Source of the DNA: CAYQVW01 sp964421245
Lineage (GTDB): Bacteria > Margulisbacteria > WOR-1 > XYC2-FULL-46-14
Length of the DNA: 64,000 bases
NCBI GenBank assembly: GCA_964421245.1
Contig: CAYQVW010000001.1
Span: 1 to 64,000, forward strand
Direction of reading: 5' to 3'
Shown here: positions 34,928-42,330 of the stretch, piece after piece
How the letters are laid out: each line of letters begins with the position of its first letter
Numbering within the stretch: the stretch's first letter is position 1
Program-made: the position numbers and the translations under genes
Notes under the pieces: model-generated
What the model saw: the letters and a program-made list of their open reading frames with translations, nothing else
What the model was told of the DNA's origin: nothing
The model's database searches: none

Positions 34928-35641
34928 TCACTCTTGCAAATGGTCTATATTATTAAAGAGCAATAATGTTGGGGAGCCTTCTGCATCAAAATGAATAATA
35001 GTAAGACCTGTATTGTGGGTCTGTAATTTTATGTCATTGACATTGTAGCCCGATAATTCCGTACAAAACAATATTTCTCGTACAGGGCTAGAATGAGTAA
35101 CTATAAATGAGACCCTTCCTAAGCTCTTTTGTAAAACTTCTTGAATAAAGGCTTCTCTAATGCGTGTTTCAAATTCTCTATAGTTTTCTCCACCAGGGGC
35201 AGAATAGTTTCTTCTGTCTTCTTTAAATGTTCGATATATCTTTGGATGAGCTGTTTTAAACGGATTGTTTGGGCCCGAATAAACCAAACCACCGAGATCT
35301 CCAGAATCAAAGTCCCTTAAGCAGAGAAGAGGTTCAATCGGTTCACCCGGAAGAGCCAGTTCTGCTGTCTGTATAGCTCTATAAAGATCTGAGGAAGCGG
35401 CCCAAGTGATGGGAAGTTGGCTTAGTGGGTTTTGCAAAAGACTAGCATGCTCTTTGCCAGTAGCGGTAAGACGGTCAGCGTCTGGAACCCAAGCCTGTAG
35501 CCGGTGTTCTTTATTAAACACTGTCGGTCCGTGACGGGTTACTACAACGACTGCTTCTTCTGGGCCTAATGATAGATGGTTTATATAGGAAGCTGCTTTG
35601 TTGAAAGATGAGAATTTTGCTACTGGTTGTAAACTAGTCAT
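34928..35641 (-). CDS. Histidine phosphatase-family protein
   Basis: A 237-residue member of the phosphoglycerate mutase/acid phosphatase superfamily. Catalytic blocks: VVVTRHGPTVFNKEHRLQ near 33 (nucleophile His in RHG), TAASSDLYRAIQTAE-like SSDLYRAIQTAEL near 83 (conserved Arg), LRDFDSGDLGG near 106 where the usual Glu is Asp-rich, and IVTHSSPVREIL near 178 (second His). An N-terminal extension of about 30 residues precedes the domain. The substrate is unknown. It is a single gene with a FliA-like promoter whose -10 ends about 4-6 nt before the ATG, implying a leaderless message. Confidence 0.82.
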   Translation of the reverse strand: MTSLQPVAKFSSFNKAASYINHLSLGPEEAVVVVTRHGPTVFNKEHRLQAWVPDADRLTATGKEHASLLQNPLSQLPITWAASSDLYRAIQTAELALPGEPIEPLLCLRDFDSGDLGGLVYSGPNNPFKTAHPKIYRTFKEDRRNYSAPGGENYREFETRIREAFIQEVLQKSLGRVSFIVTHSSPVREILFCTELSGYNVNDIKLQTHNTGLTIIHFDAEGSPTLLLFNNIDHLQE

Positions 35642-35645
35642 GATA

Positions 35646-35674
35646 TTTCATCGCATTGATTTTTTAATAATTTC
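35646..35674 (-). promoter_or_regulatory. FliA/sigma-28-like promoter, site 6
   Basis: On the minus strand GAAATTAT, 13 nt, CGATGAAA, directly before the ATG at 35641. Confidence 0.5.
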
Positions 35675-35709
35675 AGGCTAAATCTTTTTTCTTACTTTCT
35701 TTGCTTGTG

Positions 35710-35759
35710 TCCCGCTCTGCGGGATCCCGCTACAATTATATAATATATCAGAGGCGGGA
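35710..35759. repeat. GC-rich hairpin repeat
   Basis: TCCCGC-TCT-GCGGGA (35710-35724) is a perfect 6-bp hairpin, followed by another TCCCGC (35725-35730) that can pair with GCGGGA at 35754-35759. It lies between divergent genes, has no T-run, and looks more like a small repeat element than a terminator. Confidence 0.6.
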
Positions 35760-35798
35760 AAACTTTTCACAAGCTTTGATTGTTCCTCCCACTCATTC

Positions 35799-35827
35799 TT
35801 GATTTCCGGTTAAATAAGGCGTAGAAT
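35799..35827 (+). promoter_or_regulatory. Promoter of the deoC fusion
   Basis: TTGATT (35799-35804), 17 nt, TAGAAT (35822-35827). The ATG at 35837 follows 9 nt later without a ribosome site. Confidence 0.5.
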
Positions 35828-35836
35828 TCGGGCGTG

Positions 35837-37111
35837 ATGACTATTAATCCTAAAACAATCGATCATACAAATCTTAAGACTGATGCTTCCGAAAAGGATA
35901 TCGAGAAGCTTTGCAACGAAGCCAAAGAATATGGCTTTGGCGCCATTTGTGTTTATCTTCGATATGTTCCTCTCTGCAAAAGGCTTTTAAAAGGTTCTAA
36001 TGTGAAAGTCTGTACTGTTATTGGTTTTCCAAAAGGAATCGAAACAACAGAGCAAAAAGCAAATGAGGCTAAACAAGCAGTTAAAGATGGGGCGGATGAG
36101 CTCGATATGGTCATAAATGTCCCAGCATTAAAGAAGGGCGATTTTGATTTTGTTAAAAATGATATTTCTTCTGTAAGAGAAGCATGTAAGGGAAAGATTC
36201 TTAAAGTTATTATTGAAGCAGGATTACTCAATGAAGATCAAAAAAAGAAAGCCTGTCAATTATCTGAAGAAGCAGGCGCAGATTTTGTTAAAACTTCTAC
36301 GGGATTTGCTGTTGATAATAAGGGGAATAAACTTGGAGCAACTGTTGAAGATGTTAAATTAATGAAAGGCATGGTGGGGGACAGGCTTGGAATTAAAGCT
36401 GCTGGAGGAATAAAAACCCGTGAGTTTGCACAACAATTGATTGATGCTGGGGCGACTAGGATTGGAGCGTCTGCTTCAATTGAGATAATAGGGAGGTCAA
36501 GTATGTCAAATGGCATTGAAAAATTATGGTGGAAATATTTTGAGTTTCATGCGGATCAACGATTACGTGCTTTTTACTATTACTTGATAATTATTGGCGC
36601 ATTAGCTTTTGCATATTATTATTGCTCAACTTTCAATTTACCAAAGGATGCGGAACAAATATTTAATTTCCGTCTGTTTGCTCCGTACATTTCTATTTTT
36701 GCCGCAATGGTTTCTATTGGATTCTTTTTCTTAGAAGTGCGAAACGTAGAATTAATTAACACAGGAAGAGATAGATTGAAAGGAGAATTGCAAAATATTC
36801 GGGGCAGTAAAAAAGGGTTGATTGATTCTTTGGGATTATTTGGCATACTTGTTTTTTTGGGAGATTTTGTTTTAAATTATGCAAAAAATAAAATGATTTG
36901 GTTGTGGTGGATATTTTTTGTTATTGGGCGTTTAATATGTCCGGTTATTAAGCATCAATTTTGGCTAAGATCGATATATCTGACTATTTTTACTTTCTCT
37001 TTTTTAATTACTATTAAAATCTATACTTGTCTGGAATATATTTGGTTGCCTATATTAGTTGCTTATTTATCAACAATAGATATTAATAAGCCAAATCTCA
37101 ATGATTTGTAG
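35837..37111 (+). CDS. DeoC-type aldolase joined in frame to a RipA-like membrane protein
   Basis: The first ~222 residues are deoxyribose-phosphate aldolase: IDHTNLKTDAS, ELDMVINVPALKKGDF (proton-relay Asp), FVKTSTGF near 150 (Schiff-base Lys) and IKAAGGIKT near 176 (second Lys). The remaining ~200 residues form a membrane protein with about four to five TM helices that begins MSNGIEKLWWKYFEFHADQ, like the RipA octameric membrane family. A GGGAGG site lies 6 nt before the ATG at 36503, in the same frame. It reads as two genes whose separating stop is lost, or a real fusion. A GTG at 35834 is an alternative start. Confidence 0.8.
   Translation: MTINPKTIDHTNLKTDASEKDIEKLCNEAKEYGFGAICVYLRYVPLCKRLLKGSNVKVCTVIGFPKGIETTEQKANEAKQAVKDGADELDMVINVPALKKGDFDFVKNDISSVREACKGKILKVIIEAGLLNEDQKKKACQLSEEAGADFVKTSTGFAVDNKGNKLGATVEDVKLMKGMVGDRLGIKAAGGIKTREFAQQLIDAGATRIGASASIEIIGRSSMSNGIEKLWWKYFEFHADQRLRAFYYYLIIIGALAFAYYYCSTFNLPKDAEQIFNFRLFAPYISIFAAMVSIGFFFLEVRNVELINTGRDRLKGELQNIRGSKKGLIDSLGLFGILVFLGDFVLNYAKNKMIWLWWIFFVIGRLICPVIKHQFWLRSIYLTIFTFSFLITIKIYTCLEYIWLPILVAYLSTIDINKPNLNDL
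36503..37111 (+). CDS. Possible separate RipA-like membrane protein start
   Basis: Internal start candidate of the preceding entry. GGGAGG (36491-36496) stands 6 nt before ATG 36503, the best ribosome site in the whole reading frame, and a new family begins exactly there: WWKYFEFHADQRLRAFYYYL followed by TM helices. A separate 202-residue product may be made in addition to, or instead of, the fusion. The function of RipA in Francisella relates to intracellular growth; here it is unknown. Confidence 0.5.
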   Translation: MSNGIEKLWWKYFEFHADQRLRAFYYYLIIIGALAFAYYYCSTFNLPKDAEQIFNFRLFAPYISIFAAMVSIGFFFLEVRNVELINTGRDRLKGELQNIRGSKKGLIDSLGLFGILVFLGDFVLNYAKNKMIWLWWIFFVIGRLICPVIKHQFWLRSIYLTIFTFSFLITIKIYTCLEYIWLPILVAYLSTIDINKPNLNDL

Positions 37112-37117
37112 AACCAG

Positions 37118-37200
37118 GTCTCCTAATATCCTGATCTCCAGTCCCTAATCTCCGGATCCCCGGATATCCTTCCAATCCACTCCCCACCTCCCTCTGTCAA
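37118..37200. repeat. Low-complexity intergenic DNA
   Basis: A run of degenerate CCTGATCTCC / CCCTAATCTCC / GGATCCCCGGATATCC units fills the gap after the deoC fusion. No gene is seen here. Confidence 0.55.
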
Positions 37201-37217
37201 TATCTCCCTAATTTTTA

Positions 37218-37237
37218 GGCCGCGAATGATCACGAAT
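37218..37237 (+). repeat. 20-bp direct repeat, left copy
   Basis: GGCCGCGAATGATCACGAAT. An identical copy lies at 38716-38735; together they bracket the 37317-38690 gene and its FliA-like promoter. Confidence 0.85.
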
Positions 37238-37248
37238 ACAAATCGAGT

Positions 37249-37277
37249 GAAATTTCTAAAAAATATGGGTGATATGT
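37249..37277 (+). promoter_or_regulatory. FliA/sigma-28-like promoter, site 7
   Basis: GAAATTTC, 13 nt, TGATATGT. A leader of about 35 nt with AGGAGGG precedes the ATG at 37317. Confidence 0.55.
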
Positions 37278-37316
37278 TTCTATAAGAAATAACGTGTTTC
37301 TTTAGGAGGGCTTAAA

Positions 37317-38690
37317 ATGGGATTTGAAATATATTCTGTGTCAGGTTTTTGGAAAGTTGCCAAAGCAAAGAAAGATGATGGAAGAATAAATGAAGATGAA
37401 TCCAAGGAAGCAGTTAGGGTATATGATAAGAATAGAGATAAGGTTGTTGAGTTATGGGAGTATCTGGAAAAAGTAAATGGGCAGAATAAATTTATTTATA
37501 GTTCGGAAGAGATAGAAGCATGGAAGTGTGCATATGAGCATATTGATAAGGTAATCGAGAGCCTTAATTTAAAAGGGATTAAATCTTTTCCATCAACTAG
37601 ACTATTATTTTTAAAATCTGTAGCAATGATGACAGGAAGGTTTAATGTTGATCTAAAATATGTTATCCCTGAATTCTTTGAGGCAGGTTTAACAGAAAAA
37701 CAAATTTTAAAAGTATTTGCTCGTATAACAAAAGGAACAGAACTTTCTTCTCGTTTGCGGTCAATATCTAGGGCGGCAGTAGCCTTGAATAAAGCAGGAT
37801 TACCCCCTGACCAAATTGTTGATATTTTATCATCAACTGCTGATTCAAAGTTTTCTGCAGACATGAATAATGATCGAGGCTCACCTGCGACCCCAAAAGG
37901 ATTAATAAAAAGTGGCTATTTTTCATCGCTCGAAGAAGTGTATAGATATTTAGCTGAAGCTGCAAAATGGTTAAAATCAAAAGGGGTCCCTGCTAATAAA
38001 ACTAATAATATTTTGAGTTCTTTTGCAAAATCACCAAGAACAATGGATTATCTATTTAATGGTTTCTATGATCCTTTTTCTAAACAATACAGTAGCGAAT
38101 GGGATAAATATAAGGGATTGTTTGAATTGGCTACTCGAGGTTTGCCCGCTAAGAAAATTAATAAATTACTTGGCATACTTGGCAGGTGGCCTTGGAGAGA
38201 TAAGGATCATATTCCTCCCATACTTCCTAAAATAACCAACAGATTGATAAAGGCGGGAGTAAAAGTTGATAGAATTTACATATTATTGGTAATAGCGTCA
38301 AGATCAAACAAAAAGACCCCATCACGTACACCGTATGAAGATCTTCATACCTTTGTTATGGTAGGACTTTCTGATTGGCAGATTGATAAGCTTCTTCAGA
38401 CTGCAGCAAATATAGATGCTAATAGTAATTCTTTTCGGGGGAGTGTTGCTAGTTTGTCTATAGCTATTAAGTTGCTTGCAAAAGCGAAATATAAAGCAAA
38501 CGATATTTTTTCAATAACACAATCTCTTCTAAATAAATTCGCAGGGGATTTTCCAGAAGCAGTTGATAAATTAGAAGAGGAATTAAAACCACGCTTAAGC
38601 AGAGATCAAATCTTAAAGAAAATTATAATAAGAAAAGCTGGTGGGTGTGGGGGCTGTAATATTGCTTCTCCAGGAGTTTCTTGTAATTAA
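37317..38690 (+). CDS. Orphan EF-hand-like/helical-repeat protein with Cys-rich tail
   Basis: Not recognised as a whole (457 residues). Near residues 17-55 two loops resemble a degenerate EF-hand or dockerin pair: KKDDGRINEDE and DKNRDKVVELWE (positions 1, 3, 5, 8 and 12 fit in the second). From about 100 to 440 a helical repeat recurs with a G-(L/V)-x3-(I)-x2-(L) core: AGLTEKQILKVF, AGLPPDQIVDIL, KGVPANKTNNIL, RGLPAKKINKLL, AGVKVDRIYILL, VGLSDWQIDKLL. The C-terminus ends abruptly in a Gly/Cys-rich tail, AGGCGGCNIASPGVSCN, quite unlike the rest. No signal peptide. AGGAGGG precedes the ATG. Confidence 0.72.
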   Translation: MGFEIYSVSGFWKVAKAKKDDGRINEDESKEAVRVYDKNRDKVVELWEYLEKVNGQNKFIYSSEEIEAWKCAYEHIDKVIESLNLKGIKSFPSTRLLFLKSVAMMTGRFNVDLKYVIPEFFEAGLTEKQILKVFARITKGTELSSRLRSISRAAVALNKAGLPPDQIVDILSSTADSKFSADMNNDRGSPATPKGLIKSGYFSSLEEVYRYLAEAAKWLKSKGVPANKTNNILSSFAKSPRTMDYLFNGFYDPFSKQYSSEWDKYKGLFELATRGLPAKKINKLLGILGRWPWRDKDHIPPILPKITNRLIKAGVKVDRIYILLVIASRSNKKTPSRTPYEDLHTFVMVGLSDWQIDKLLQTAANIDANSNSFRGSVASLSIAIKLLAKAKYKANDIFSITQSLLNKFAGDFPEAVDKLEEELKPRLSRDQILKKIIIRKAGGCGGCNIASPGVSCN

Positions 38691-38715
38691 AGTAAATACG
38701 TAACTCGTGTTTTCC

Positions 38716-38735
38716 GGCCGCGAATGATCACGAAT
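38716..38735 (+). repeat. 20-bp direct repeat, right copy
   Basis: Exact second copy of GGCCGCGAATGATCACGAAT, ending at the base before the stop codon of the minus-strand gene at 38736. Confidence 0.85.
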
Positions 38736-39521
38736 TTATTTTCCCGCTGCAGCAGCTAATCTGGGACGATTGTTGATTTCAACAACCCTCGGATTTTGAG
38801 GTAGTAATCTAACATAATCAGACATTCTTCTCGCTGCCTCAGGAAGAATATAATAATTGCTTCTGTCTAAATATGCATAACCAGTTCTTAATAAATATTC
38901 TAATCCATATAAATCTTTTGCTAAATTCTCCATTGCCCTTATGCTCAATTGTGGAACAAACATTACTCTTCTATTTCCGATATTTAACACCTCAATCGGA
39001 GAACCTTTTCTTCCTTTTAAATATTCAATTCTGGCTGGTAGAGGATCTGCCTCAGCAGCTTCAAGAAATTTTTGAATAGTTTCGTTATTTAGTCGGGATA
39101 TCCCAAGCTTAATATTTAGTGCCATTGCACCAAAAGTTGCCGTTTCTCTACCAATAGCATTGTAGATAAAAATCTTTGGTGGATCCAATTTACAGGTAAC
39201 TACCATATGATAGAGCATCATGTTGTGAAATACGAAAACTAATCCGGTCCCTCTATATCTCCTGTCGAAATGTAAATCCAGAAAATGGGGCTCTTCTGGT
39301 TTAATGATAGAGACTTGATGAGCTGGTGATTTTCCACTTGAATTAGTAACTTCAACTGTAAGTCTTTGTCCATTGTCTGCATACGGTTTACTAAAAAATG
39401 TAATGGGAATACGATAGCTTTCATCGCGATAGCTGTAGGCGACAAAAGTCTTTCCGTCCTGACCATAACAAAAATCATATTTTGGTCCAGCAATTCTGGT
39501 CCTTGATAATTGCATTTGCAT
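38736..39521 (-). CDS. Orphan protein
   Basis: Not recognised. The 261-residue protein has no signal peptide. The first half is strand-rich (TFVAYSYRDESYRIPITFF, QRLTVEVTNSSG) and contains HFDRRYRGTGLVFVFHNMM, loosely like the acetyl-CoA loop of GNAT acetyltransferases, but the rest of that fold is not evident. The second half is helical and ends RPRLAAAAGK. The FliA-like -10 ends only 4 nt before the first ATG, so the second Met (39515) may be the true start of a leaderless message. Confidence 0.65.
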   Translation of the reverse strand: MQMQLSRTRIAGPKYDFCYGQDGKTFVAYSYRDESYRIPITFFSKPYADNGQRLTVEVTNSSGKSPAHQVSIIKPEEPHFLDLHFDRRYRGTGLVFVFHNMMLYHMVVTCKLDPPKIFIYNAIGRETATFGAMALNIKLGISRLNNETIQKFLEAAEADPLPARIEYLKGRKGSPIEVLNIGNRRVMFVPQLSIRAMENLAKDLYGLEYLLRTGYAYLDRSNYYILPEAARRMSDYVRLLPQNPRVVEINNRPRLAAAAGK

Positions 39522-39525
39522 ATAT

Positions 39526-39554
39526 TTTTATCTTAAATTTAAAAAAGAAATTTC
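39526..39554 (-). promoter_or_regulatory. FliA/sigma-28-like promoter, site 8
   Basis: On the minus strand GAAATTTC, 13 nt, AGATAAAA, directly upstream of the gene ending at 38736. Confidence 0.55.
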
Positions 39555-39615
39555 AGCTTTTTTTGGATCTCCCTAATTTTTCGGACTCTCTATTCCTCGC
39601 TCTCACTCCCTTTTA

Positions 39616-39730
39616 AATAACCAAGATACAAGGTACAATAATCAAATAAACACCAAACATTAATAATCAAACAGTTTGATAATTGGTTATTGGACATTGG
39701 AATTTGTTTGGTTTTTGTATCTTGGTTATT
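39616..39730. repeat. MITE-like inverted-repeat element before holA
   Basis: AATAACCAAGATACAA (39616-39631) and its perfect reverse complement (39715-39730) bound a 115-bp segment. A second, near-perfect inverted pair (ATAATCAAA / TTTGATAAT) sits at its centre around 39672-39676. No coding signal is seen; it is a palindromic repeat-type element 12 nt before holA. Confidence 0.75.
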
Positions 39731-39742
39731 GGAGATTTAGGA

Positions 39743-40666
39743 ATGATATACCTTCTATATGGCGATGAAGATTATTTAATTAACGAGGAAGTCGCTCGTC
39801 TAAAGCAAAAGTTTAAAGACTATCCCTCTGAGAAATTTGAATCAATTTCTGCAGCAGATTTATTTGAAAACCTTAAAACCCCAGGGCTTTTTGGCTCTAA
39901 CCGCCTTGTTATAGTCTACAACTTTGACCTGCAAGACGATGATGAAGTTCTTGCTTCTCTTGCCAAAACTCTCGATCCAAATATCGAATTAGTCTTTGTC
40001 TCTCCACAGAACCTTGATCGACGTAAAAAAGGTTATAAAGCCATCGCTCCGCATGCCGAAATAAAAGAATTTAAATCTTATGCGGACTGGGAAATGGATC
40101 AGTTGGTTTCTTGGTTAATCGATAAAATAAAATTTCAATCAAAAAAAATAAGTCCCAGAAATGCTGAGCTCTTAGTAGAAATAAGTGGAAAGAATTTATT
40201 GTCGTTAATAAATGAAGTAAAAAAAATAATTACTTATATTGGAAATAGGGATGAGATCAAAGAAGAGGACATTCTTCTTTTAGCTTCCCAAAAAGATATT
40301 CATGTTTTTGCCTTTGTCGATGCACTGCGCGAAAAGAATGTTCAAAAATCATTGCACCTTATGGAGGCGGTCTTAAGAGATCGAGCATCAGTGGTTCAGT
40401 TGGTTGCACTTATCTCTTCCCAGTTTAGGTCTCTCTTGGGGGTAAAGCTCTTACAACAAAAAGGACTAGATCAATATGCAATAGCTAAAAAAATGCAGTA
40501 CGGGGCGTTTTATATAAAAAAACTACTACAATCTGCCTCCAAATTCCCTTTAAATAGATTAAAAGCAATTTTAGAATTACTTTATCACTCCGATTTAGGG
40601 CTTAAAAGAGGGGAGTCTGCTCAAGTCTTACTTCCTCTTTTAGTTGAGGATATTTGTTGTGGATAA
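39743..40666 (+). CDS. holA: DNA polymerase III delta subunit
   Basis: Clamp-opening subunit of the clamp loader, 307 residues from MIYLLYGDEDYLINEEV. Conserved delta features are the LLYGDEDYLI start, ENLKTPGLFGSNRLVIVYN near 44, LLSLINEVKKIITYI near 155 and the helical C-terminal collar region SVVQLVALISSQFRSL near 220. An in-frame ATG 20 codons earlier lies in the palindromic repeat and is rejected. It overlaps the PBP gene by 8 bp. With holB (27471) and dnaE (55489) it completes much of the replicase in one window. Confidence 0.93.
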   Translation: MIYLLYGDEDYLINEEVARLKQKFKDYPSEKFESISAADLFENLKTPGLFGSNRLVIVYNFDLQDDDEVLASLAKTLDPNIELVFVSPQNLDRRKKGYKAIAPHAEIKEFKSYADWEMDQLVSWLIDKIKFQSKKISPRNAELLVEISGKNLLSLINEVKKIITYIGNRDEIKEEDILLLASQKDIHVFAFVDALREKNVQKSLHLMEAVLRDRASVVQLVALISSQFRSLLGVKLLQQKGLDQYAIAKKMQYGAFYIKKLLQSASKFPLNRLKAILELLYHSDLGLKRGESAQVLLPLLVEDICCG

Positions 40667-42320
40667 AGAACGTTTTCTGCCAACAGTTATTATTTTTATA
40701 GTAATTGGTATTATCTTTTTTCTTGCCTTAATTAAAATACAGATTTTTCAACACGACTTCTTTCGCGGGAAAGCAGAAAATCAACAGCGCCGTTATATCA
40801 AGATAGCAACCGATCGTGGAGACATCTTTACTCAAGACGGTGCAATTCTTGCAACCTCGCTTAATACCTATTCAATTTATGTTAATCCGCGTGTTTTTGA
40901 GGATTACGAAAAACTCTCGAATGTTCTAGGTAAGACTGTTGTTCCAATTAGCTCAAAAAAATATTTTGCTTGGATAAAAAGAAAAGTAGGATCAAGTATT
41001 GCAAAAAAACTAAAAGCGATCAATCTTTCTGGCCTTGGTATTGTTTCTGAGAAAAAACGGGCTTATCCAAATGGTAATTTGGCCTCTCAAGTAATCGGTT
41101 TTACAGGAATAGATAATGAAGGACTATCTGGATTAGAATTGAGTCTTGATGAATATCTTCGCGCAAAAGAGGGTTGGGTTAAGACCTATGCTGATCCGAT
41201 TGGATATGAGTTTCTTACTGCAAAAAGCGAAAAGCTAAATCCTGAGGAAGAAGGCCTTAATGTCGTTTTAACAATTGATCAAAGAATCCAATATGTTGCC
41301 GAAAGAGAGTTAGAAAAAGTTAAAAAAAAATTCGGCGCAATTTCTGCAACTGCAATCGTAATGGATGTAAAAAGCGGAGAAATCTTAGCCTTAGCTTCAA
41401 AACCAGACTTCGATCCTAATCATTATCAAAGAACCAATAGGAAGTATTGGAACTCACCGGCTTGTTCGATTTTTGAGCCTGGATCAACCTTTAAGATCAT
41501 AACTGTAGCTGCAGCACTGGAGGATGATGTTGTTGATTTAGATACCAAGTTAAAGGCTCGTGAGTCTATTGTTGTAGGTGGAAAGACCATAGGCAATGCG
41601 CATGAAATAGATTGGCCTGGTTCAAGAACTTCTCTTTCTTTTATGTTAGAACAATCTATTAATACCGGATCGGTTCAAGTTGCCTTGAAGCTTGGGAAAG
41701 AAAAGTTTTATAAAGCGATTAAGCGTTTTGGTTTTGGAAAAAAAACCAAATTTGGTCTCCCTGGAGAATCTCGAGGAATTGTTAGAGACTATAAGAGATG
41801 GTATAAACCCGATATTGGCATGATCAGTTTTGGTCAGAGTATTGCCGTTACCCCAGTTCAGCTGGTTGCAGCCTTTGCCTCAATTGCCAATGAAGGTAAA
41901 TTGGTTAAGCCGCATATTGTTAAGCGGATTGAAAGTCGTGATGGGACATTTATTAAATCTTTTTCACCAAAAATTGTTGGACGTACACTTTCTTCAAAAA
42001 CTGCCCAAAAGGTTATGGGCCTTATGCAGAGTGTGGTGGAGAGTGGGACTGGTAGGCCAACTCGGATTAAGTATTATAATGTTGCCGGAAAAACCGGAAC
42101 AGCACAGAAGGTTAAAAAGGGGGGGCGAGGATATCAAAAAGATCACTATATTGCTTCTTTTATCGGGATTGCGCCGGTAAACGATCCTAAAATTTGTGCT
42201 TTGGTGATTGTGGATGATCCCAAAGGAACTATTTGGGGAGCGACAACTGCTGGTCCAGTTTTTAAGAGAATAGTTTCTGAGTCTCTACGTTATTTGCAAG
42301 TTAAACCAGATAAGTTATAA
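40659..42320 (+). CDS. Class B penicillin-binding protein (FtsI/PBP2-type)
   Basis: Peptidoglycan transpeptidase of 553 residues, anchored by one N-terminal TM helix (about 7-27). After the dimerisation domain the transpeptidase motifs are complete: SxxK as PGSTFKI near 275, SxN as QSINTGS near 335 and KTG as AGKTGTAQ near 477. No PASTA domain. The GTG at 40659 follows GAGGAT; the earlier TTG at 40644 is less likely. The family (FtsI for septation or an elongation PBP2) cannot be decided because no other divisome genes adjoin it. Confidence 0.9.
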   Translation: MDKERFLPTVIIFIVIGIIFFLALIKIQIFQHDFFRGKAENQQRRYIKIATDRGDIFTQDGAILATSLNTYSIYVNPRVFEDYEKLSNVLGKTVVPISSKKYFAWIKRKVGSSIAKKLKAINLSGLGIVSEKKRAYPNGNLASQVIGFTGIDNEGLSGLELSLDEYLRAKEGWVKTYADPIGYEFLTAKSEKLNPEEEGLNVVLTIDQRIQYVAERELEKVKKKFGAISATAIVMDVKSGEILALASKPDFDPNHYQRTNRKYWNSPACSIFEPGSTFKIITVAAALEDDVVDLDTKLKARESIVVGGKTIGNAHEIDWPGSRTSLSFMLEQSINTGSVQVALKLGKEKFYKAIKRFGFGKKTKFGLPGESRGIVRDYKRWYKPDIGMISFGQSIAVTPVQLVAAFASIANEGKLVKPHIVKRIESRDGTFIKSFSPKIVGRTLSSKTAQKVMGLMQSVVESGTGRPTRIKYYNVAGKTGTAQKVKKGGRGYQKDHYIASFIGIAPVNDPKICALVIVDDPKGTIWGATTAGPVFKRIVSESLRYLQVKPDKL

Positions 42321-42321
42321 T
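42316..42321 (+). promoter_or_regulatory. -10 box of trpS
   Basis: TATAAT overlaps the PBP stop codon and ends 9 nt before the trpS ATG, implying a leader of at most a few bases. Confidence 0.55.
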
Positions 42322-42330
42322 ATAAAAATA

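Noticed and set aside
39683..39742. Longer holA start
   Set aside because: The 20 extra residues come from the palindromic repeat and precede the conserved LLYGDEDYLI start.
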